A stretch of DNA of 42,695 nt from Lysobacterales bacterium (GCA_016718605.1 JADKCY010000028.1:1-42695); one strand, 5' to 3'; shown: positions 1 to 7,544, counted from the stretch's first letter. Notes: generated by a model from the letters alone, not told the origin. Made by a program: numbers and translations.

Positions 1-84
1 TTCCACGGTGGGCTTAGCCACTGGCGGATCGAGATCAAACAGTCCCAACTGAATCCCGAGCGTGGTCGGTTTCGAGCGTGGCAT
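1..84 (-). CDS. Unknown protein with clamp-binding-like motif, cut by window edge
   Basis: Only the first 28 residues of this leftward gene are visible. The ATG at 84 follows GGAG with a 6-base spacer, a good ribosome site. The N-terminus is basic and then contains QLGLF at residues 12-16, which fits the QLxLF pentapeptide used by many bacterial and phage proteins to bind the sliding clamp. Whether it works as one is inference. The start lies inside the 3' end of the preceding small gene. Function otherwise unknown. Confidence 0.6.
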   Translation of the reverse strand, partial: MPRSKPTTLGIQLGLFDLDPPVAKPTVE

Positions 85-247
85 GCTCAACTCCTTTCAG
101 ACACTCCGACAGTGGCGTCGCCAGGAACTGCTGAATGTCACGCGCCTCGACGCCTTCGTTGATCAGCAGCAACGTGAAGTCATGCAGCGTGTTCCGGCCT
201 TCCGCCATCTGAGCCAGAACCTGCCCGAACGTTAACTGAGTCAACAT
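35..247 (-). CDS. Small hypothetical protein
   Basis: This 70-residue reading frame starts at the ATG one base after the stop of the upstream gene (TAA-G-ATG), so translational coupling is likely. An in-frame upstream start at 271 would overlap that gene. The middle (DIQQFLATPLSECLKG) resembles EIELVLSKSLSELIAS in the upstream neighbour, so the two may be distant paralogues. The last 20 or so residues overlap the next gene and look less protein-like. No family recognised. Confidence 0.5.
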   Translation of the reverse strand: MLTQLTFGQVLAQMAEGRNTLHDFTLLLINEGVEARDIQQFLATPLSECLKGVEHATLETDHARDSVGTV

Positions 248-248
248 C

Positions 249-473
249 TTAAGACTCCAGACAGCGGGCATCGCGCGAGGCGATTAACTCGCTCAACGAC
301 TTGGACAACACCAGTTCGATTTCGGCGTTGGTCACCCGCTGAGTCAAACGCCAACCGAATTCTTCCGCCCACAAAACCAGCCGTTCATGCGTAATTTCAC
401 TGGCACCCGACAATTCGTCCAGCGCCAGATGAATGACGCCCAACACCTGTGCCAATCGCTCGAACGACATCAC
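249..473 (-). CDS. Small hypothetical protein
   Basis: A 74-residue, mildly acidic, probably helical protein. Its ATG at 473 overlaps the stop of the upstream gene, the compact arrangement seen all along this leftward unit. The C-terminal LSKSLSELIAS stretch resembles the following gene's protein. No recognised domain, signal peptide or membrane segment. Confidence 0.55.
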   Translation of the reverse strand: MMSFERLAQVLGVIHLALDELSGASEITHERLVLWAEEFGWRLTQRVTNAEIELVLSKSLSELIASRDARCLES

Positions 474-862
474 AGCCTCCCGACAAAATCAAGATAGACC
501 TGCGCCGCCGCGGGCGTCAGACCCAACAGCGAACGCCAATCAAAGTCCAGACCGAACGCGTAGGTCAACGTTTGCCAGTTCTGGCCGTCAACCGAGACCT
601 CGACCGCGCGATTATCAATCTGCGGCCGCACCGAACAGATCAGACCGGACAACGCCTGTGCCGCGCCCGCCCAATTCAAGCCGGGAACAAACTGCACATC
701 CGACGGATCGGGCGTGATAATCTGCCCGTCCAGCAGTTCCACGATCGCACAGGGCGTAGCCGCAAACCCCGACTCCTCACCGTACTGGCCCCAGGCATGA
801 AACCGACCCGGAACGGATTGCTTCTGCCGCATAACAATCACCTGACGCAGCCCCTGACACAT
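470..862 (-). CDS. Hypothetical protein
   Basis: About 130 residues, no recognised family. I prefer the ATG at 862, which has GAGG five bases upstream and begins just after the stop of the SLOG-like gene; an in-frame ATG at 895 would overlap that gene by 26 bases. The C-terminal half (VSVDGQNWQTLTYAFG, then a DFDWRSLLGLTP helix) reads as a normal soluble protein. It overlaps the next gene by four bases. Confidence 0.6.
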   Translation of the reverse strand: MCQGLRQVIVMRQKQSVPGRFHAWGQYGEESGFAATPCAIVELLDGQIITPDPSDVQFVPGLNWAGAAQALSGLICSVRPQIDNRAVEVSVDGQNWQTLTYAFGLDFDWRSLLGLTPAAAQVYLDFVGRL

Positions 863-869
863 GTTGGCC

Positions 870-1301
870 TCACTCGTAATGGCGAACTTGACCATCCGCC
901 GTAATCATCAATACCGGCACGCGCATTTTCAAGGCGTACCGAACCGTGCTCCACGTGCCGGAACGCTGAACCGGCTCCAACGACAACGTGCAGGCGATCA
1001 ACCGATCCGCCCGATCCACCATAAACCGGTTGCGCACCAACGGCTCGGCCTTCGGATGAACCACCGCCGCGTGCGGCGCCCACCGAGTAATCACCGACTG
1101 GCTGACCACCGTACTGGGCCACAGTTCAAACGGAATACCCAACTGAACGGCCAACTCCAGACACACATCATCCGCGCCCACTGCCGCGCCGTTATGCAGC
1201 AGACGCGGGCCAACCGTGCTCAACCAGATTCGCAGCAGATCGCGCTGGCCGGCCGTCCCGCCTTGCCGTATACCAGAAAAGGCGACAATTTGATCGCCCA
1301 T
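870..1301 (-). CDS. SLOG-fold (DprA/LOG-like) nucleotide-binding protein
   Basis: A 143-residue Rossmann-like protein. Visible features are an N-terminal FSGIR strand, a central GAAVGADDVCLELAVQLGI segment, an N-R-F-M-V-D-R-A-D-RLIAC segment and the late motif SGTWSTVRYAL. Together they match the SLOG superfamily (DprA/LOG/DUF2493-like), whose members bind nucleotides or NAD-derived ligands. It starts at TAATG, overlapping the stop of the coiled-coil gene upstream. With the macro-domain and NADAR proteins elsewhere in this unit, it may belong to a set handling ADP-ribose-type molecules; that link is inference. The ligand cannot be told from sequence. Confidence 0.75.
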   Translation of the reverse strand: MGDQIVAFSGIRQGGTAGQRDLLRIWLSTVGPRLLHNGAAVGADDVCLELAVQLGIPFELWPSTVVSQSVITRWAPHAAVVHPKAEPLVRNRFMVDRADRLIACTLSLEPVQRSGTWSTVRYALKMRVPVLMITADGQVRHYE

Positions 1302-2128
1302 TACTCGGTGGCCTTATTCGATCCAGTATTCAAATCAATCGAAAGTTGGCGAACCGCCAGATTTAATTCAGCAACAGCCGCGTCCCTGACGGACTCCAAA
1401 GAAGGATCAACGGACAAGCCACTGAAAGCGCCGACCACGACAAAGACCCGTGAATAAAAAGCATCGAGCGCCGGACGAATATTGCGCGCCGCGCGACCAT
1501 CGGGTGAATCTGGAAAGAACAGCGCCCCGGATTCAATCAGCTGCATGACTTCGGGACTGAACGATGCACCGACATAGGCTGCGTACAGGTGTTGGTTAAT
1601 CCAACTCGCCAGTCCGTGCTCGTAGCCCTCCGGCATATGCGCCGCATGCTTGATGGCTTCCAATTCATTGACCATCTCGGCTTGCTGTTGCTCTAACTGA
1701 CGAGCGCGTTCGCCTTCCTCCGCCAAACACGTGGCCGCCTCTTGCTGACGTTGATCCAAATCGCTCTTCAAGAACTGCATCAGCAAGCGATCGCGCTGGA
1801 CGCGTCGTTTAAGACGCACGGTCTCACTAACCAAGTCACGGATGCGATTGGCTTGCGCCGTGACGATGGCGGGATCACGCCAATTATCAATCTGTCGTTG
1901 CAGCGCAGCACGGGCCGTGTTCGCCTCTACCAAAGAGGTTGTCAACTTCCACAACTCACGCGTAGAAATCGTGACCATTGGCTCGCTCGCCGGGGCATCT
2001 TCGGCGCGAATTTCAACTTCGATTTGGGGCGCGACCCTACACCACGCCGCGTATAATTCCTGAGCATGAACGGCAGACAACGGTTCGACCGTCATTTTTC
2101 GTTTACCGATCCACAGATGAAAACCCAT
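1301..2128 (-). CDS. Coiled-coil protein, unknown function
   Basis: A 275-residue protein starting at the ATG at 2128, with TAGGAG seven bases upstream. Residues about 70-160 are rich in Q, E, R, A and L with heptad-like spacing, so a long coiled coil is likely. The C-terminal third (about 165-260) is globular-looking and aromatic. The architecture recalls the 11157-11777 protein, which also joins a coiled coil to a globular tail, but I cannot claim homology. No membrane segment. It overlaps the SLOG-like gene by one base. Confidence 0.7.
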   Translation of the reverse strand: MGFHLWIGKRKMTVEPLSAVHAQELYAAWCRVAPQIEVEIRAEDAPASEPMVTISTRELWKLTTSLVEANTARAALQRQIDNWRDPAIVTAQANRIRDLVSETVRLKRRVQRDRLLMQFLKSDLDQRQQEAATCLAEEGERARQLEQQQAEMVNELEAIKHAAHMPEGYEHGLASWINQHLYAAYVGASFSPEVMQLIESGALFFPDSPDGRAARNIRPALDAFYSRVFVVVGAFSGLSVDPSLESVRDAAVAELNLAVRQLSIDLNTGSNKATE

Positions 2129-2137
2129 GATAGACTC

Positions 2138-2410
2138 CTACGACAAGTGATAGTTCGGTTCAGTTGCCACGGGCGGCCAGGTCGCCCACATCGTAGTCAA
2201 ATGGAACCACTCCGAAAACCGGAAATCCAAACCGGTAGTGCGCTTGATAAGCCACAGATCCCAGACTGAACCATCCGGGTACATCAAACGCACCGCTAAA
2301 CCCAAATTGAAAATTGGCACAATCTCGATGGCCTCAATCCTCAATGAACCGAACTGATCACCTAACTGAGTCTTGAGATCCTTCATAATGAGTTCAGAAA
2401 TCTGATCCAT
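2138..2410 (-). CDS. Hypothetical protein, first gene after a class II promoter
   Basis: A 90-residue protein. The ATG at 2410 is chosen because AGGAG lies eight bases upstream; an in-frame start at 2455 would lie upstream of the predicted -10. The N-terminus is helical (MDQISELIMKDLKTQL), followed by beta-like segments containing SVWDLWLIKRTTGLDF. It is the first gene downstream of the promoter at 2431-2474. No family recognised. Confidence 0.65.
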   Translation of the reverse strand: MDQISELIMKDLKTQLGDQFGSLRIEAIEIVPIFNLGLAVRLMYPDGSVWDLWLIKRTTGLDFRFSEWFHLTTMWATWPPVATEPNYHLS

Positions 2411-2430
2411 GTTCGTCTCCTGTGGACAAC

Positions 2431-2474
2431 AGTATAGGCGGACTGCCCGTTTCAAGCCTGACAGTCCGCCGACA
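2431..2474 (-). promoter_or_regulatory. Class II promoter (TGTCRG repeats plus -10)
   Basis: Reading leftward: TGTCGG (2474-2469), TGTCAG (2463-2458; 11 bases apart start to start), a weaker AAACGG one further 11-base step on (2452-2447), then TATACT as -10 (2436-2431). There is no -35 at the normal distance. The same layout recurs at 6.6, 7.6, 14.0 and 17.7 kb. It should drive the gene starting at 2410. Confidence 0.65.
2437..2470. repeat. 9-bp inverted repeat overlapping the 2.4-kb promoter
   Basis: GGCGGACTG at 2437-2445 and its exact complement CAGTCCGCC at 2462-2470, separated by 16 bases. It lies between the -10 and the TGTCRG sites and partly covers them. It could be an operator for a repressor or a chance palindrome; it is upstream of the likely start point, so it is not an RNA hairpin of this transcript. 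Confidence 0.5.
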
Positions 2475-2493
2475 TTTAGCCGCCAGTTGACAA

Positions 2494-2691
2494 TTAGTAC
2501 GGGTTCGAAATATCCTGATGCCCGCCGTCACTGCCAATGTCGCCCGAACCGGCGTTCGAGGAAATCGTCGATGAACCGGTCGCCCAGGCGTCGGACGCCT
2601 TGCCACCATGCCACTCATTCTCCAACTGATTCGCCCGGGCATTCGCGTCATTCTCCGCCAAAGCTGCCAATTCATTCGCCGTTAAAGGCAT
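2494..2691 (-). CDS. Small acidic hypothetical protein
   Basis: A 65-residue protein with AAGGAG nine bases upstream of its ATG. The N-terminal half is helical and Ala/Asn/Glu-rich; the C-terminal half is Ser/Gly/Asp-rich (SSNAGSGDIGSDGG) and probably disordered. No cysteine, signal peptide or membrane segment. Unknown function. It ends some 80 bases before the next gene, a gap that holds the promoter at 2431-2474. Confidence 0.6.
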   Translation of the reverse strand: MPLTANELAALAENDANARANQLENEWHGGKASDAWATGSSTISSNAGSGDIGSDGGHQDISNPY

Positions 2692-2706
2692 GTTCTTTTC
2701 TCCTTA

Positions 2707-2928
2707 TCACGATTGAAGATAACACTTATCGCGCTCAAAGTGGAGCGCGCGCACTTGCGCCCACGTCAGGCCGACCAGTTCCTCGGCGGTGAACGTGAGT
2801 TCGTCACTGTAGTACGTCATGATTTCCACGGTCTGGCGACCATCCGACAGATCCGCCAGCACGACCGCTTGCGGCCCCAGTTCGCCGCTGTAATAAATCA
2901 CGGCTGCGACAACTTTGACTTCGATCAT
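2707..2928 (-). CDS. Small hypothetical protein
   Basis: A 73-residue protein with AAGGAG upstream of the ATG at 2928. It begins with alternating hydrophobic beta strands (EVKVVAAVIYY, QAVVLADL), followed by a helix containing FTAEELVGLTWAQVRAL. A single small alpha/beta domain is likely. No known family recognised. It follows the VWA-domain gene by 17 bases and is probably co-transcribed with it. Confidence 0.6.
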   Translation of the reverse strand: MIEVKVVAAVIYYSGELGPQAVVLADLSDGRQTVEIMTYYSDELTFTAEELVGLTWAQVRALHFERDKCYLQS

Positions 2929-2945
2929 GATCGTCTCCTTAATCG

Positions 2946-3392
2946 TTATGCCAATGCGCGCTCGACGCCAGAATCAACGCCAGACCCGCAACCGCCAACC
3001 GCCCGATTCCCCCGCGGTTCAATACCCCCATCAGTCAGAATCAAGAAAAACGCCTGCGGAAACTTCACCAACAGTTCGGGCAAGGCCTCTAAATACGTAT
3101 ACCTGAACTCCCGCCTCTCTGGCCGCCAGAAGATGTCCGGCGAGTAGTCAGCATGGGCGACAATATTATCTGAGAAGAACGCCCCATGTGCTACGCCGCC
3201 CGCTAACTCGATGGCGCGCACGATGGTCTGCACCATCGTCAAGAACGCATCCGCCCAGGTTAACGGCCACGCGGCCGGATCCTGCGTCGAACCGCTGGCG
3301 TCACACAGAATAAAGAACTCCAACGCTTTATCATTCGCCGCCGCCGGTAGGCTCATTCGGAAGGGCATTGGCTCGCCCCGCGCCGCCGCCAT
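2946..3392 (-). CDS. VWA-domain segment of a CobT-like protein (C-terminal part)
   Basis: This frame holds a von Willebrand A domain: the metal-binding MIDAS motif DASGS (as ILCDASGST) and later LILTDGG. It is the C-terminal part of a CobT-like protein whose N-terminal domain and acidic linker lie upstream in other frames. The frame is open back to a TAA at 3447-3449, and the sequence before the ATG at 3392 (RPGNLVINSFESLDR) still reads as protein. Skipping one base near 3435 joins it to the preceding frame. CobT-type VWA proteins work with MoxR/CobS-type AAA+ ATPases, and such an ATPase is encoded just upstream (5024-5623). Confidence 0.75.
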   Translation of the reverse strand: MAAARGEPMPFRMSLPAAANDKALEFFILCDASGSTQDPAAWPLTWADAFLTMVQTIVRAIELAGGVAHGAFFSDNIVAHADYSPDIFWRPERREFRYTYLEALPELLVKFPQAFFLILTDGGIEPRGNRAVGGCGSGVDSGVERALA

Positions 3393-3496
3393 TCGATCTA
3401 GCGACTCAAACGAATTGATGACGAGATTTCCCGGGCGTAACCGGAGTTAAACGGCCGGCCAAACGGCGCGCGACCTGCTCAACAACGGTGGCTGAT

Positions 3497-4250
3497 TTAC
3501 TGCGCGGCTGATGAGGTACAATCACCGTGTCCTGATGATGAGAATGCGCCGGGCTTTTCGGCATCATTCTTTATCAACTGGCGCAGCACCTGAGCAATGT
3601 CATCCGTAATTGTCAACATCGACGGAATCGGATTGCTATCCTCACTCTCCGTCGCCTCAAAAGGCTCAGCGTCTGTTTGCTGGAGTTGATAATCCCGTCG
3701 AAGTTGCTCACTGGCCGAAACAGGTCGCGGTTCATCCGCTGACTCTTGCTCTTGCTCTTGCTCTTGCTCTTGCTCGCCCAGTGCATATTCCCCATCATCA
3801 ACCGGCTCGTCATCAGCGTCAATAACTTCAACGTCAGCCTCTTCCGCATCGTCAACTTCATCGCCCAACTCAGCCTCATCGTCCGCTGGCCGGTCTGAAA
3901 CATCACGGTCAGCAGGAGCGCTCGTTGACGATTCAGATTCGTTCGAGTCGTCTGACGCCTCACTGGACTCACCCTCGCCCTCTTCAGATGATTCACCATC
4001 AGCGGGCTCACTCTCGCCCTCACCTTCGCCCTCACCCTCACCGCCTATCGCTGGCGGAGCATCAGAGTTAGCCACATCACTTTCAGTCGCTTCATCTTCG
4101 GAAGCATCTTCGGCGGCAGATTCGCTGCCAGAAGCCTCATTCTCACCTTCACCTCGCCTGTCACTCTCGTCTTTATCGTCGCTATCGTCGGAATCAGCGT
4201 CGTCTTCAGGGTCTTGAACCGACTCATTATCAGCGGTCTCGTGAGCGGTG
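3497..4250 (-). CDS. Acidic linker segment of the CobT-like protein
   Basis: About 250 residues of extreme Asp/Glu/Ser richness, including runs such as GEGEGEGEGE and EQEQEQEQEQE. An acidic low-complexity linker between an N-terminal metallopeptidase-like domain and a C-terminal VWA domain is typical of CobT-like proteins. There is no good start codon or ribosome site at its beginning. It joins the upstream frame by a +1 step near 4246-4256 and the downstream one by a +1 step near 3536-3546, so I read it as the middle of a single protein rather than a gene. The frame stays open upstream to 4471, but there it merely shadows the N-terminal domain. Confidence 0.6.
3743..3772. repeat. Hexanucleotide tandem repeat, five copies of CTCTTG
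   Basis: Five perfect copies of CTCTTG on the plus strand, encoding the EQEQEQEQEQ run on the minus strand. Being a multiple of three, copy-number change would only lengthen or shorten the acidic linker. Confidence 0.85.
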
Positions 4251-5027
4251 TCCGTCGGCGTCCGCTTCCGCGTCTTCGTCGGACGTTTCTTCGTCGGCTT
4301 GATTCTCGGCGTCGAACGGTGTCTCGACCGGCTCGGGAGCGGGCGGAGGCGGCGGCGCAGCCAATGGCTTGCAGATTTCAGGGAATGCCCGTGCAATATC
4401 CGCAATGAACTCCGGTAACTGATCGGGTTCAAGTTCTTGGGCCCGAGAAACAGCGAATGGAATGACTGCAAGGCGGCTGTACGGCAAGGCTGTGCCCGCT
4501 AAAGCGATCCGGTAGCCGCCATCGAACGGCTGACCCGGCCGATTGAACCGGGCCAGCAGCAACGCTAATTCGAATTGATTCGGCACACCCGTGGTTGTCG
4601 ACAACATGCGCTCAAACCGCGCAAAATTATTATCGTGCGTGGTTTTCCTGAGAATGCCCAACCAATGATTGAGCGACGGCATCAATCGAGCAATCCAGGC
4701 CTCACCCTGAATATCTTCGATCAGGTTGGTAAAGACCGGGAAAATCCGGTACTGATCCCGAATGACATCGACGGCCCGCAGGGGCTGGAACATATGGACT
4801 TCTTCATGCGCCAGCAGACCAAAAACCAAACTCCGGCTCACTGCCGTATCTTGCCGCAGATCGCATCCATGAAAGGTCTGCGGCAAAACGATGTTGATGC
4901 CATTCGTAAGCCCCGTCGGTTTCTCGTCGATGTAGACCGAAATCAACTTGCGCTGACCCAACGCCGGTGACAAGTAAGTCACCAGTTGATTAGCGAATGC
5001 CGAATAGGCTAAGTGTTTCGCGATCAT
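4230..5027 (-). CDS. N-terminal domain of CobT-like protein
   Basis: A 265-residue frame whose ATG at 5027 overlaps the stop of the AAA+ gene by four bases. Residues about 60-85 contain the helix GLLAHEEVHMFQP; the HEEVH cluster looks like a zinc-metallopeptidase-type HExxH helix, a known feature of VWA/peptidase fusion proteins that pair with MoxR ATPases. NLIEDIQGEAWI follows, with acidic residues that could complete a metal site. The segment ends in a proline-rich then acidic tail and stops at 4230. The acidic composition continues in the +1 frame, so the natural product is probably about 690 residues spanning 5027 to 2946. Confidence 0.75.
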   Translation of the reverse strand: MIAKHLAYSAFANQLVTYLSPALGQRKLISVYIDEKPTGLTNGINIVLPQTFHGCDLRQDTAVSRSLVFGLLAHEEVHMFQPLRAVDVIRDQYRIFPVFTNLIEDIQGEAWIARLMPSLNHWLGILRKTTHDNNFARFERMLSTTTGVPNQFELALLLARFNRPGQPFDGGYRIALAGTALPYSRLAVIPFAVSRAQELEPDQLPEFIADIARAFPEICKPLAAPPPPPAPEPVETPFDAENQADEETSDEDAEADADGHRSRDR

Positions 5028-5623
5028 GGTTTTTCATCCCAGAAGTCGGCCAGCGCGGGCTGGCTGCTGACGTTCAACTTGAACGCCTCGGCTTCGGCTT
5101 CATCAGAGGCTTGCAAGCGGCGATAGAAGCGCTTAAACAATTCAGGATCGTCCGGGCGAGTCATTGCCGTCAATGCCTGATATTCAATCACCAGTGACGC
5201 AGTATTGCGCACCTCGACGTCCGTCCACATCATATCAATAACGGCCCGAAACGCTGGCGTTAACGGAATCAAAACATTGCGATCAAATTTCACCTTCAAA
5301 GCGTCTGTAAAGCGGCGGCGCAGCGCCGGATCGAGTTGCGTGCCCCACGGATTTCCCGCGGCAATAATCGTAATGTTGTCCGCTGGGGCATAATCAACAC
5401 CCCACATCGGACTACGCACCACGCGAACGGGCACGTCGGTATCAATCCCCATCGAACGCGCCACCGGTACGGGCACCGGCAACATCGGGCCGATCAGGAC
5501 GTCCAACGCGCGAACGTTGAACCTAAACAATTCGTCAAAGAACAACACCACCCGCTCGCCGTCCCGCGCCAGGGCGAAGGCCTCCGAAATCACGCCCGGA
5601 AACCGCTTGCCTTGAATCTCCAA
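5024..5623 (-). CDS. MoxR/CobS-like AAA+ ATPase, C-terminal two thirds
   Basis: The Walker B motif VVLFFDEL and the sensor/arginine-finger region IIAAGNPWGTQLDPALRRRF identify a MoxR/CobS-type AAA+ ATPase, which remodels or activates a VWA-protein partner; the partner is the next gene, overlapping by four bases. The listed start at 5623 is a TTG without a convincing ribosome site. The frame is open to a TGA at 5690-5692, but no Walker A motif is visible there in any frame. Either the 5' end is deleted or it is scrambled by more than one indel. As it stands the protein could not bind ATP normally. Confidence 0.65.
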   Translation of the reverse strand: MEIQGKRFPGVISEAFALARDGERVVLFFDELFRFNVRALDVLIGPMLPVPVPVARSMGIDTDVPVRVVRSPMWGVDYAPADNITIIAAGNPWGTQLDPALRRRFTDALKVKFDRNVLIPLTPAFRAVIDMMWTDVEVRNTASLVIEYQALTAMTRPDDPELFKRFYRRLQASDEAEAEAFKLNVSSQPALADFWDEKP

Positions 5624-5689
5624 GCCCGTTAAGCGATAGCGGTCTAAATACCCCGCCGCATGACGCTTTGAAAGCCAGCCTCTGCGGCG

Positions 5690-5961
5690 TCAGCGGCGCG
5701 CACAACCACTACCGTCTGCCGTCAGCAACTGGTGAGCGCCAGGTTCTTCCGGGAAAGCCAGCGACAGTTCCTTCCAAAAATGGCGCGAGTCCAACTTACA
5801 ACCACAGCGCAGGGCCCGACTTGGTCGTCGCCGACAGCCTGAGCGAAAATCTTAAACGGATCGATGCACCCTTGATCCGGAGTCACCGAGACCTGAATGG
5901 TCATCGGCTTATTAACCGTCGTATTATGCAAACCGACGTCCTGCACAGTCTTGATCGTCAT
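5690..5961 (-). CDS. Small putative zinc-binding protein, one frame break
   Basis: The ATG at 5961 has AGGAG upstream. The first frame gives about 55 residues (MTIKTVQDVGLHNTT onward to QVGPCA). The protein-like sequence then continues one frame back (RCGCKLDSRHFWKELSLAF onward) to a TGA at 5690. A single missing base near 5795-5815 restores a 90-residue protein with a cysteine cluster. Protein identity unknown. The stop falls at the point where the AAA+ frame opens. Confidence 0.5.
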
Positions 5962-5972
5962 CGCGCAGTCTC

Positions 5973-6326
5973 CTACATCATCAGGCCGTCGGTCCATAAC
6001 CGATCGGCCGTTCCAACTTGGTCGCCCAGGAACTTCAGCCAACTCCCGCGCTTATCACCATGCCCGACCACGGATCGTCGGGTCGCATCTGCGCCCACAG
6101 GTCTTTCAGGAAGGCTAGCCAAGCGGCCTTGCGTTCACGACCTGCCTCGAACCGCGCCAGAATATCCGCAATGTCGCCCGCGACCGTCTCGGTCAACCCG
6201 AGGCATTTGCGGCAGAGCGCCGCACGACTGGGTGGCCGTTCCTCGTTGTAATAGCCCCAGTCGTTATCGGGGTAGTTGCAAGGCTCGCAAAACAGTTTCG
6301 CATCCCTGGCACCGGGTCTTCATCAT
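5973..6326 (-). CDS. Zinc-finger protein with two compensating frame breaks
   Basis: Read from the ATG at 6326, the frame begins MMKTRCQGCE. Skipping one A in the AAA run near 6297 continues as LFCEPCNYPDNDWGYY, later ALCRKCLGL and a helical, Trp-rich region. A missing base near 6056 is then needed to reach GDKRGSWLKFLGDQVG and the stop at 5973. The corrected protein is about 117 residues with three CxxC pairs, enough for a zinc knuckle or treble clef. The two breaks cancel in length. The ribosome site is weak. Function unknown. Confidence 0.5.
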
Positions 6327-6333
6327 ACTGCAA

Positions 6334-6498
6334 TCACACACAATGTTCGCTGGCTGGTTTACGTTCGGTTCGCTTACGGGGTTCGTTGAGTTGCGGCTTG
6401 GGATTGGCTACGACTTGTGTTACGGGGTGGGCTAGAGTGCTGGCCCAAGGGTTCAACTTGGGGTCGTACTTGTCGTCCGTAAACTTACGGTCGGCCAT
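6334..6498 (-). CDS. Small hypothetical protein
   Basis: A 54-residue protein. The ATG at 6498 is preceded by AAAGGAG with a good spacer. The sequence is Pro/Lys/Arg-rich and low in hydrophobics, so mostly disordered and possibly nucleic-acid binding; nothing more specific can be said. It is the first gene after the class II promoter at 6563-6617. Confidence 0.55.
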   Translation of the reverse strand: MADRKFTDDKYDPKLNPWASTLAHPVTQVVANPKPQLNEPRKRTERKPASEHCV

Positions 6499-6562
6499 GA
6501 CGCTCCTTTGGTGGCGCACAATATGGGCATTTAGTGGGAGTGGCGCGGCTGGTCATTGTTCC

Positions 6563-6617
6563 ATCATAGCAGAAACGCCCGTTGACAACCTGACAATTAA
6601 CGCCCATTTAGCCGACA
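6563..6617 (-). promoter_or_regulatory. Class II promoter (TGTCRG repeats plus -10)
   Basis: Leftward order: TGTCGG (6617-6612), degenerate TGGGCG (6606-6601), TGTCAG (6595-6590), CAACGG (6584-6579), then -10 TATGAT (6568-6563). Each step is 11 bases. No -35 at the usual spacing. This region is closely similar to the promoter at 17.7 kb, including the leader out to a TATGGGC (plus strand) 35 bases from the -10 in both. Between 6499 and 6633 there is no gene; the stretch holds this promoter and its leader. Confidence 0.7.
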
Positions 6618-6633
6618 ACCAAAACGCGCGCCG

Positions 6634-6840
6634 CTAGGGGCCGCCCAGAGCCGCCGCTTGCACCTCTTTTGTCAGCCGCCCGTTCATGGCGGCGACCTGT
6701 GTCTGACCGTGACAACGAAACGCCAAAACACCCCGCCCATAGGCAAACAGCCGATGCCGCTTCTGGCAATTCGGACAGCGTATTAGATGACCAGCCTGCA
6801 CACTGAGACTAGGGAGTGCCGGGCGTCGCGAACGAAACAT
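6634..6840 (-). CDS. Small zinc-ribbon-like protein
   Basis: A 68-residue basic protein. IRCPNCQKRHRLFAYGRG followed by FRCHG suggests a small zinc-binding finger of the kind found in phage Com-like or transcription-related proteins, although only three cysteines and a histidine are visible. The ATG at 6840 gives a 32-base overlap with the upstream gene; a GTG at 6801, just past that gene's stop, is an alternative. No partner can be inferred from context. Confidence 0.6.
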   Translation of the reverse strand: MFRSRRPALPSLSVQAGHLIRCPNCQKRHRLFAYGRGVLAFRCHGQTQVAAMNGRLTKEVQAAALGGP

Positions 6841-7132
6841 TGATCACCCCGCGCTGTAGTTCGCTATTTTGCAACACCGACCACAAGGCCACGGTAGCGG
6901 CCACGTCGATCTGCATCAAGTCCAGCGGCGGCTGCACGTCCACGACACAAAAATCAGGTAACCAGGGTACGCAGAGCGCGCGTGCGCCATACGTATCACG
7001 GCGCAAGCCGAAACCGCTAACCGTCGTCACAGCCCGCTCAATGGTGCGAGCGGTGGCTGTGCGCAGGCTTGAATCTTTGGGCAGCATGACAATCGGCGTG
7101 CCCGGCTCGAGATCAAACTGCAAACTATTCAT
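6809..7132 (-). CDS. Hypothetical protein
   Basis: A 107-residue protein. The ATG at 7132 is chosen because it sits in ATGAATAG, overlapping the upstream stop. It has alternating beta and alpha segments, with PIVMLPKDSS near the start and DVAATVALWSVLQNSE near the end. No family recognised, no signal peptide. Tightly coupled to the DUF6166-like gene upstream, which suggests related use. Confidence 0.6.
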   Translation of the reverse strand: MNSLQFDLEPGTPIVMLPKDSSLRTATARTIERAVTTVSGFGLRRDTYGARALCVPWLPDFCVVDVQPPLDLMQIDVAATVALWSVLQNSELQRGVINVSFATPGTP

Positions 7133-7544
7133 CGGCAACCTCATCACCCGGCTCATCGTCCGGCAGAGTTTGCTGCGTTAACCACCATTCGATGTCAGCA
7201 ATCGACAGCAGCCACATCGAGTTACGCGGCTGGCGAGCAATGATGTCGGATTTGAACGATTGATGAAAATACCAGGCCAACCGGCCGCACTTCTGCGTGC
7301 CGCGACAAATTTCGACCGTCAACGGCTCGTCGATCACGGCCATCAACATGGCCAGCGCCAGTTCCGCCGGCCCACTGCCGAAATAGCCGCACTCGATACC
7401 CGAGCCGTGATGACCCGGCACCACGAGATCGGCCTGGCCCAGCGTCACCGACAACTCACCTTCGAGTCCGGGCAGATAACCAGACCGCCGCGCAATAAAG
7501 GCTTCGCCGAACAAATTCGGTTTGAACTTAAGTTGTGTTTTCAT
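7125..7544 (-). CDS. DUF6166-like protein
   Basis: A 139-residue protein. The start at 7544 (ATG after GGTGGAG) is preferred over an in-frame GTG at 7556. The motif YFGSGPAELALAMLM, followed later by SFKSDIIARQPRNSMWLLS and a terminal DIEWWLTQ helix, matches what I recall of DUF6166, a family common on phages, plasmids and conjugative elements and of unknown function. It is first in the unit after the promoter at 7571-7613. Confidence 0.65.
   Translation of the reverse strand: MKTQLKFKPNLFGEAFIARRSGYLPGLEGELSVTLGQADLVVPGHHGSGIECGYFGSGPAELALAMLMAVIDEPLTVEICRGTQKCGRLAWYFHQSFKSDIIARQPRNSMWLLSIADIEWWLTQQTLPDDEPGDEVADE

Noticed and set aside
2946..5027. Programmed ribosomal frameshifting in the CobT-like gene
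   Set aside because: Chelatase-family genes with programmed frameshifts are known, but here three breaks occur in one gene with no common slippery sequence or stimulating structure, and similar breaks occur in unrelated genes. Sequencing error fits better.
5668..6435. A 255-codon plus-strand open frame over the frame-broken region
   Set aside because: The minus strand holds coherent, cysteine-patterned proteins once single bases are corrected; the plus-strand product is Arg/Ser/Pro-rich without motif or ribosome site.
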